Assembly: GCA_039030335.1 (NCBI GenBank)
Contig: JBCCEJ010000019.1
Span: 1-64,000 of the forward strand
Length of the DNA stretch: 64,000 nucleotides
Reading direction: 5' to 3'
DNA from: JBCCEJ01 sp039030335
Lineage (GTDB): Bacteria > Pseudomonadota > Gammaproteobacteria > HK1
Below are positions 26,440 to 32,883 of this stretch, in pieces; the stretch's first letter is position 1; the number at the start of each line of letters is the position of its first letter. The notes below the pieces were generated by a model that searched no databases, had not been told where the DNA came from, and saw nothing but the letters and a program-made list of their open reading frames with translations. Made by a program: the position numbers and the translations under genes.

Positions 26440-27372
26440 ATGTCTGCAACGGCACCGGCTGGCATCTACCCGATCCTCTACGCGTTCTTCGGCCGCGACG
26501 GCAGCCTCGATCGCACCGCGATGCGCCGTCAGGCGGAGGCCTGTATCAAAGCTGGCGCGCACGGCATCGCCGTGCTCGGACTGATAACCGAGGTCACGGC
26601 GCTTACCGACGCCGAGCGCCTGCAGGTCATCGAATGGGCCGCCGAAGATATCGATGGGCGCGTGCCGCTCGCCGCGACCATCGCCGGCGAAACTGCCGAA
26701 GCTCAGACCGCGCTTGCAAAGCAGGCTGAGGCGGCCGGCGCTGGCTGGCTGATTCTGCAGCCGCCCAAACATACGCAGCCGGACGGACCGCAGCTGATGC
26801 GCTTTTTTGGCGCAGTCATGGACAGTGTCAGCATTCCGGTCGGCATCCAGAACTTCCCGGAAGTGCTCGGCGTCGGCCTCACGCCCCCGGAAGTTGGCGA
26901 CCTGCACCGCCAGCATGCCAACTTCACGGTTATGAAAGGCGAAGGTCCGGTCTACCAGATCCGCCAGTACCTCGAGGCGTCCGGCGGCGGGATCCACATC
27001 TTCAACGGCCGCGGCGGGATCGAGCTACCGGATAATCTGCGCGCGGGATGCGCAGGCATCATCCCCGCGCCGGACTGCGCGGACGTCCAGATTCAGATGT
27101 TCGAGTCGTTCGTGCGCGGCGACACCGAGCGCATGGACGGCCTGTACGCGCTGACGCTGCCGTACGTCACGTTCGTCATGCAATCGATAGGTTTTGCGTT
27201 GACCTACGGCAAACGGCTGACCGCCCGGCGGCTAGAACTGGACGAAGACGTGGCTGTGCGTCTGAAGGAAGTCGACGCAGATGCCTTCGGACTTGACCGT
27301 CTCGCCGCCCACACCGAGTTTCTCGGGCCTTTTGGCACCTGGTTCGAGCAGGCGGAGACGCGCCTTTATTGA
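26440..27372 (+). CDS. Dihydrodipicolinate synthase-family lyase
   Basis: TIM-barrel lyase/aldolase of 310 residues. The Schiff-base Lys is in NFTVMKGEGP, and the usual GTTGE motif is replaced by GLITEVT. The tyrosine found at the top of the barrel in true DapA (PPYY motif) is absent: the equivalent segment reads LQPPKHTQP. It is therefore unlikely to be DapA and more likely a catabolic aldolase or dehydratase. It is coupled to the upstream aldehyde dehydrogenase and followed by a SnoaL-like gene. The reaction is not assigned. Confidence 0.8.
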   Translation: MSATAPAGIYPILYAFFGRDGSLDRTAMRRQAEACIKAGAHGIAVLGLITEVTALTDAERLQVIEWAAEDIDGRVPLAATIAGETAEAQTALAKQAEAAGAGWLILQPPKHTQPDGPQLMRFFGAVMDSVSIPVGIQNFPEVLGVGLTPPEVGDLHRQHANFTVMKGEGPVYQIRQYLEASGGGIHIFNGRGGIELPDNLRAGCAGIIPAPDCADVQIQMFESFVRGDTERMDGLYALTLPYVTFVMQSIGFALTYGKRLTARRLELDEDVAVRLKEVDADAFGLDRLAAHTEFLGPFGTWFEQAETRLY

Positions 27373-27463
27373 CCACTGCAGATCGGCACCCAGCCGCAGA
27401 CCTCAACCATGCCGTCGCGTTGGCAACCGTCGTGCCGTAACCACACCAGAACGGAGCAGGCAA

Positions 27464-27847
27464 ATGACCAAAGAACCCGCAATCAACGTCATGGCGCGTT
27501 TCGGCAAAGCGTTTTTTTCGAAAGACCCGGCCAAACTCGCCGAGGTGCTGACCGAAGACGCTGAATGGCACTTCGCCATTGGACCAGACGCGCCGCACGG
27601 GCGTGTCCGCAAAGGGGTGGATGGTTTCGTTCAGGGGATCACGGAAAACGACGCGAAGTTCGAGCGGCTGAAGTTCAACGATGTGCAGTGCCAGTGGACC
27701 GAGTCCGATCAGCTCGTCATGACGTACACGCTCGACGGCAAATACCGCGATGGCGACGACTTTGCGCTACGCGGCGTGGAACTCGTCACCGTGCGCGACG
27801 GACGGGTCGCCCGCAAAGACGTGTTCTGGAAACAGCAGGACGATTAG
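27464..27847 (+). CDS. SnoaL-like (NTF2 fold) protein
   Basis: Small protein of 127 residues with the NTF2/SnoaL-like pattern: an N-terminal helix, then LAEVLTEDAEWHF, a GRVRKGVDGF turn, strands, and a C-terminal RDGRVARKDVFWKQ. GGAGCAGG lies just before the ATG. The fold serves polyketide cyclases, isomerases and limonene-epoxide-hydrolase-like enzymes, and many members are unassigned. It follows the DHDPS-like gene by 91 bp and may share its transcript. Confidence 0.85.
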   Translation: MTKEPAINVMARFGKAFFSKDPAKLAEVLTEDAEWHFAIGPDAPHGRVRKGVDGFVQGITENDAKFERLKFNDVQCQWTESDQLVMTYTLDGKYRDGDDFALRGVELVTVRDGRVARKDVFWKQQDD

Positions 27848-27864
27848 GCGACCACGCCGAAGAG

Positions 27865-27885
27865 CCCGTCGCGTGGCCCGACGGG
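27865..27885. terminator. Hairpin between convergent genes, possible bidirectional terminator
   Basis: CCCGTCG (27865-27871) and CGACGGG (27879-27885) form a 7-bp stem with a seven-base loop in the 41-bp gap between the SnoaL-like gene and the convergent cyclase gene. There is no T-tract, so termination is possible but not certain. Confidence 0.45.
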
Positions 27886-27888
27886 ACA

Positions 27889-29061
27889 TCAGGGCAACGC
27901 GAATATCTCGATGGCACGGTCTACACCGCGCAACGCGTGGTGGCCGAGACTCGGCCAGGAAGTCTGCCCGCCAACGTGCTGGATCACGCTTTCAGAGATG
28001 ACGACATCGCTGCCAGTGCTCTTACAGAGCGCCTCGATTCGCGCAGTTTCGTTCGCTGCCGGCCCGATCACCGAAAATTCCAGTCGATTGTGCGTCCCGA
28101 TATTGCCGTACAGCACTTCACCGCGATGTAAGCCAACGCCGTAACTGAATCCGGGAAGTGACTCGGCGGAACGCTTGGCATTGATGACAGCCACGCGGGC
28201 TCGCGCATCGCGCGCGGCTTCGAGCGAACGCGCGCAGATATCAGCCGTATCGTCCACACTCGCGATCGGGAATACCGCGAGGGACGCATCGCCGATGAAC
28301 CGCAACACCTCGCCACCGTGATCCAGCACCGCGCCCGCGGTCGCCTCGAAGTAGTCGTTCAGTAGCGCCAGAAATCGCTCATGGCCGAGCGTTTCGGCGA
28401 GCCGGGTGGATTCGCGCAGATCGGAAAACCAGATCACTGCGTCGATCTGGTCGCCGTCACCCCGTTTGATCTGTCCCTGGAGCACCCGCGCACCGGATAT
28501 CGTGCCCAGATAGGTGTCCATCAGGTTGGCGGCGATGCCCTGGTTGGTGTTGTTCTCCATCAGCAGCGCGAAGAGGTGCAGGATGCGTTCGGTTTCCTGA
28601 ATGTCGTGATCATCGAAACCACCGGGCGCGCGCGTCGCCAGACTGACGCCGTTGCGCTGCCCGGACGAAAACACGAGTTCAACGATCAGGTAATCCGTGT
28701 AGCCATCCGCTTTCAGGTCGTGAAGGATGGGGTAGTCGAGCGGGCAGTCGGGATCCTCCAGCCGACGTCGAATCACCCTTTGACCACTGGCTATGTCGCG
28801 CATCGGACTGTTCTGAAGCGGGCTCTCGATCAGCGCCCCATGCTCGCCATATACACGCTGCGTGGCGCCGTCCTGCCAGGACAGCGAAAACCCGAAGTAC
28901 TGCGGATGCAGCGTCGATATGAACACGGTAACCCGGTCGATCGGGAGCCCGGCGGCCTGCACGCGCGTGCAGATGCTGGCTAGCAGGGCTTCGGGCTCGT
29001 TCTCGTAGCGTCCTTTGTGTAGCAGCCAGTCGACGACCGGGTCGATGGACCAGGATGGCAT
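27889..29061 (-). CDS. Class III adenylate/guanylate cyclase with N-terminal sensory domain
   Basis: About 390 residues. The C-terminal half is a class III cyclase catalytic domain with the two metal-binding Asp in WFSDLRESTRLAE and FIGDASLAVFP, then the segment GLHRGEVLYGNIG. The N-terminal 190 residues lack membrane helices and look GAF-like. It is probably a soluble sensor that makes cAMP (or cGMP). The ATG at 29061 is supported by GGAGG eight bases upstream; the frame is open far beyond without homology. It is divergent from the molybdoenzyme gene. A CRP-type site lies 2.8 kb away at 31882. Confidence 0.9.
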   Translation of the reverse strand: MPSWSIDPVVDWLLHKGRYENEPEALLASICTRVQAAGLPIDRVTVFISTLHPQYFGFSLSWQDGATQRVYGEHGALIESPLQNSPMRDIASGQRVIRRRLEDPDCPLDYPILHDLKADGYTDYLIVELVFSSGQRNGVSLATRAPGGFDDHDIQETERILHLFALLMENNTNQGIAANLMDTYLGTISGARVLQGQIKRGDGDQIDAVIWFSDLRESTRLAETLGHERFLALLNDYFEATAGAVLDHGGEVLRFIGDASLAVFPIASVDDTADICARSLEAARDARARVAVINAKRSAESLPGFSYGVGLHRGEVLYGNIGTHNRLEFSVIGPAANETARIEALCKSTGSDVVISESVIQHVGGQTSWPSLGHHALRGVDRAIEIFALP

Positions 29062-29190
29062 ACTGTGTCCCTCCATGAAGGTTCCGTGCCCCGGCAGGGC
29101 CGACGCCGATGAAACCGATACAGGCCGAGTCCGTGTGTGAGACCGACATGGGGACAACCGGCCTCCCAGACAATCGATAAGGTGGCATTC

Positions 29191-31503
29191 ATGCAGCGTC
29201 GTCAACATTCGTCTCACTGGGGCGCGTTTGTCAGTCTCGTCGAGGACGGGCGCCTCGTCGGCGTTGAGCCCTTCGAGCACGATCCGCACCCGTCCCCCAT
29301 CATCGATTCGGTGCCCGAAGCGGTCTATGCGGAAAACCGGATCAGAGCACCGATGGTGCGCAAGTCCTGGCTCGACCATGGCCCCGAGGGGCATACGGAC
29401 AAACGCGGCGCGGATGCCTTCGTCGAAGTTGACTGGGACACGGCACTCGACCTGGTTGCGCGAGAGCTCGAACGGGTCAAACGCGACCACGGACCGGCGT
29501 CGATCTTCGGCGGCTCCTACGGTTGGTCGAGCGCAGGCCGCTTCCATCACGCCAAGAGCCAGTTGCAACGCTTCCTCGGTCAGTTTGGTGGCTTCACCAA
29601 TCAGGTGTTCTCGTACAGCAACGCGGCCGGGCACGCGATCCTGCCGTATCTGTTTGGCGAAAAAGGCCTCGGCCGGGGGCCGTTCACGAGCTGGCAGAGT
29701 ATTCATGATCACACGGATCTGTTCGTCTCGTTTGGCGGGCTCGGGCTCAAGAACACGCAGGTCGAGCCGGGCGGTATGGGTGAACATGGCACCCACAAAT
29801 GGTTGCCCCGCCTCAAAGCTGGCAAGACCCGGTTCGTTTCCATCACGCCGTTGAAAGACGATACGGCTGATTACCTGGGTGCCGAATGGCTGTCTCCACG
29901 CCCGAATACGGACGTCGCCCTGATGCTCGGGCTTGCGCACACGCTGTGGGCCGAAGATCTGCACGACCGGCAGTTTCTCGCCACGCACTGTGTCGGCTAC
30001 GAACACTTCGAGGCCTATCTGACCGGGCGCGATGACGGTCAGCCCAAAGACGCGGACTGGGCCGCGAACATCTGCGCGCTGGACGCCACGACGATTCGCG
30101 ATCTGGCGCGCCGCATGGCGGCGGGTACGACCATGATCGGGATCGCTTACGCCTTGCAGCGCGCCGAGCACGGCGAGCAGACGTATTGGATGACCGCGAC
30201 GCTCGCCGCGATGCTCGGTCAGATCGGCGCGCCCGGCGGGGGCTGCGGCTTCGGTTACGGCAGCATGAACGGTTACGGCGTTCCCGTCCCAGGCTTCAAG
30301 GCGCCGGCCATGCCCCCGGCGACCAATCCGGCCGACAGTGCCATCCCGGTCGCGCGGATCAGCGACATGCTGCTGCATCCCGGCGAACCTTACGACTTCA
30401 ACGGTGAGCGCCGCACCTATCCCGATATCCGGCTGGTGTACTGGTGCGGCGGCAACCCGTTTCACCACCATCAGGACCTGAACCGCCTGGTCGACGCATG
30501 GCGCAAACCCGAGACCATCGTCGTCAACGAAATCTGGTGGACGGCAACGGCCCGGTACGCCGACATCGTGCTGCCGGCGACTTCCACGCTCGAGCGCAAC
30601 GACATCGGGACCAGCTCCAGGGACCGCTTTGTACTCGCGATGCAGCAGGCGATCGAGCCGGTCGGCGAGGCGCGTAACGACTTCGAGATCTTCTCGGGCC
30701 TCGCATCGCGGTGCGGCTTCGAAGAGCAGTTCACCGAAGGCCGCGACGAGATGGACTGGCTGCGCCACATCTACGACATCGCGCGTCAGCAGACCGCGCG
30801 GAGCGACCTCGAGATGCCCGATTTCGATACCTTCTGGGAGAACGGCCACATCGAGTTTCCCGAACCCGCGGAGGCTTTCGTGCAGTTTGGCGCGTTCTAC
30901 CTCGATCCGGCCGCCAATCCGCTGAAGACCCCATCGGGCAAAGTGGAACTGTTCTCGGCGACTATCGACAGCTACGGCTACGACGACTGCCCGGGCCACG
31001 CGACGTGGCTAGAACCGCAGGAATGGCTCGGCGGGGCACGTGCAGATCAGTTCCCGTTGCACATGATCTCCAATCAGCCGGCCGGCAAGCTGCATTCGCA
31101 GATGGATGGCGCCGTGACGAGCCGCGCCACGAAGGTGAACGGGCGCGAGCCGGTAGTACTGCATCCCGCCGATGCGCAACGCCGTGGGATCGCTGACGGC
31201 GACCTGGTGCGCGTGTTCAACGACCGCGGTGCGCTGCTCGCGAGCGCGGTGGTCTCGGCCGACGTACGCGAATCGGTCATCCGTGTAGCCACCGGGGCCT
31301 GGTACGACCCGGTGACGCCAGGGCAGCCCGGCGCGCTCGACAAGCACGGCAATCCGAACGTACTGACGCCCGACTGGGGGACCTCGAAGCTCGCGCAGGG
31401 ACCAATCGCGCACAGTGCGCTGGTGGAAGTTGAGGCTTATACCGGCCCGGACCTGGAAGTGACCGCGTTCGCCGTGCCCGACATCGTTGCAGCCGAGTCC
31501 TGA
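29191..31503 (+). CDS. Molybdopterin-dependent oxidoreductase, BisC/TMAO-reductase type
   Basis: Molybdenum enzyme of 770 residues in the DMSO-reductase family, closest in pattern to biotin sulfoxide and TMAO reductases. The molybdenum-ligand Ser is in GGSYGWSSAGRFHHA. Other family blocks are GGCGFGYGSMNGYG, VYWCGGNPFHHHQDLNRL and the C-terminal dinucleotide-binding domain (ISNQPAGKLHSQMD). There is no N-terminal Fe-S cysteine motif and no Tat signal, which points to a cytoplasmic enzyme like BisC. The ATG at 29191 has AAGGTGG upstream. It probably reduces S-oxides or N-oxides; the natural substrate is unknown. Confidence 0.9.
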   Translation: MQRRQHSSHWGAFVSLVEDGRLVGVEPFEHDPHPSPIIDSVPEAVYAENRIRAPMVRKSWLDHGPEGHTDKRGADAFVEVDWDTALDLVARELERVKRDHGPASIFGGSYGWSSAGRFHHAKSQLQRFLGQFGGFTNQVFSYSNAAGHAILPYLFGEKGLGRGPFTSWQSIHDHTDLFVSFGGLGLKNTQVEPGGMGEHGTHKWLPRLKAGKTRFVSITPLKDDTADYLGAEWLSPRPNTDVALMLGLAHTLWAEDLHDRQFLATHCVGYEHFEAYLTGRDDGQPKDADWAANICALDATTIRDLARRMAAGTTMIGIAYALQRAEHGEQTYWMTATLAAMLGQIGAPGGGCGFGYGSMNGYGVPVPGFKAPAMPPATNPADSAIPVARISDMLLHPGEPYDFNGERRTYPDIRLVYWCGGNPFHHHQDLNRLVDAWRKPETIVVNEIWWTATARYADIVLPATSTLERNDIGTSSRDRFVLAMQQAIEPVGEARNDFEIFSGLASRCGFEEQFTEGRDEMDWLRHIYDIARQQTARSDLEMPDFDTFWENGHIEFPEPAEAFVQFGAFYLDPAANPLKTPSGKVELFSATIDSYGYDDCPGHATWLEPQEWLGGARADQFPLHMISNQPAGKLHSQMDGAVTSRATKVNGREPVVLHPADAQRRGIADGDLVRVFNDRGALLASAVVSADVRESVIRVATGAWYDPVTPGQPGALDKHGNPNVLTPDWGTSKLAQGPIAHSALVEVEAYTGPDLEVTAFAVPDIVAAES

Positions 31504-32023
31504 TTCGAACCACGCTCAGAACCGGCTTCCAGGCCTCAGCGGGGCGCTCGCCAGATTCCCCACCGCTCCGCGCGGCCGCATCATCCTGATGCCGCGCGGT
31601 AGCCGCCCGTCGACCATCGAGAAGGCTGCTGTGCACACTGCCGCACCGAACGGTCGCCTCCAAAGCCGCCGCCTCTGAATCCAGCCCGGTCTGGACGTAT
31701 CGCCCCGATACGCGACCCGACGTTCAGGCGACCCTGGTGCGCCTCAGCCCGCGCCATGCCGGCGCTCAATCCCCGGATCGCCAAGGTCCACAAACCTCTC
31801 CGATCAATGAAGTTTCATTTTTTCGTTTATTTGATGATTTTTTATAATTTCCGCCGCTAGAGCTGCTCAACGGCGGCTTTATGTGAACCTGATCACAATT
31901 ATAATTTCATATTAATCATTAATGGCAGTGAAATTGTGCACCGCTTCACGCAAAAAAATCCCTAAATGATAAAAATACCAACCATCAGATTTGCCTTACG
32001 GCCAAACGAAAAAAGACACCGCC
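31504..32023. other. Long intergenic control region, AT-rich in its second half
   Basis: No believable gene lies in these 520 bases. The first 290 are GC-rich like the rest. From about 31800 to 32000 the sequence becomes strikingly AT-rich, with T-runs, two TATAAT matches (31843-31848, 31900-31905), a hairpin CCGCCG/CGGCGG (31851-31876) and a CRP-type palindrome at 31882. It is the promoter region of the PEP-CTERM-like gene. Confidence 0.6.
31882..31897. promoter_or_regulatory. CRP-type binding site
   Basis: TGTGAACCTGATCACA has both perfect half-sites of the E. coli CRP consensus, TGTGA-N6-TCACA, with AT-rich flanks as in strong sites. It lies 126 bases before the PEP-CTERM-like start codon. 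A TATAAT directly after it (31900) would place the site over the -35, which suggests repression. A weaker -10-like CATTAA further down (31917) would place it near -41, which suggests activation. The start site is unknown. Confidence 0.7.
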
Positions 32024-32725
32024 ATGAAAGGTTTCACCCGCACCGCCAAGACCCTGCTGAAGACCTCCACCATCGCCATGGCCTTGACGTTCAGTGCAGT
32101 CAGCGAAGCCGCCATCTTCGATTTCGACTTCTCGGCACCGGGCACCCGCAACGAGTCGCTGGGCCTGAGCCCGCAGTTCATGCCGGTGAACGACTTTGAA
32201 GAGAGTGGCTTGAACGTCATCGCCACCGCTTCGGCGACCCAGAGCGGTCAGCTCGAAGTTCACCGCAACCGCAACAATGGCCTCGGCGTAACGGGTGGCC
32301 GCAACGACCCTCACCGCAACCGCATCAACTCACACTCCAGCACCGACGGCGACGACATGGAATCGCTGACCCTGACCTTCTCGGTACCGGTGCACCTGAT
32401 GAGCATCACGTTCAAAGCCGTTGGCCGAGGCAGCTCTTTCGCCCTGATGGCCGACCCCTCCGCACCACTCAGCAGCCCGATCGTTGGCGCACCGACGAAT
32501 GGCCGCGCCATCGACATGAGTGCTTTCGGCATCGTCGGCACCGAGTTTTCGGTAAGCGCCGCTGGCTTTGGTCAGTCGCTGCGCGTTCACAGCCTGCAGG
32601 TGGCGATGGCCGAACTGGCTTCCGCCAGCACGACCGCTACCGCGTCAGCACCCGCCACCAGCGCCCTGCTGCTGGCCGGCATGCTCTGGGGCGCCGCGCG
32701 CCGACGCAAGCCGGCCGCCGCCTGA
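32024..32725 (+). CDS. Exported PEP-CTERM-like protein
   Basis: Protein of about 233 residues. It has a basic N-terminus and a hydrophobic signal sequence ending at VSEAA, then a beta-rich polar domain rich in Asn, Ser and Thr. The C-terminus is of sorting-signal type: Ala/Thr-rich linker, APAT, a hydrophobic helix (SALLLAGMLWGAA) and RRRK. This resembles PEP-CTERM proteins processed by an exosortase, although the PEP motif itself is degenerate. I used the second ATG, which begins the signal peptide. It has its own AT-rich promoter region with a CRP-type site. Such proteins are tied to extracellular matrix or surface assembly. Confidence 0.72.
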   Translation: MKGFTRTAKTLLKTSTIAMALTFSAVSEAAIFDFDFSAPGTRNESLGLSPQFMPVNDFEESGLNVIATASATQSGQLEVHRNRNNGLGVTGGRNDPHRNRINSHSSTDGDDMESLTLTFSVPVHLMSITFKAVGRGSSFALMADPSAPLSSPIVGAPTNGRAIDMSAFGIVGTEFSVSAAGFGQSLRVHSLQVAMAELASASTTATASAPATSALLLAGMLWGAARRRKPAAA

Positions 32726-32883
32726 CACACACAAAGCGTAACCACCCTGGTATGACATCAGACAACAGGCGCTAGCCCACCGCGGGCGCCGCCAACGGCC
32801 GAATGTACGGCCATCGTGTCCCCCCAACGACCCGCGCCAACGCCGGCTGGTCAGCCATCCCCCCGCGATTGCCCCGTGTCTGC

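Noticed and set aside
26440..27372. dapA (lysine biosynthesis)
   Set aside because: The top-of-barrel Tyr motif is missing, the GTTGE motif is altered, and the operon is catabolic.
27889..30999. 1036-residue minus-strand frame
   Set aside because: Only the part up to 29061 has cyclase homology and a ribosome binding site. The rest lies opposite the molybdoenzyme gene.
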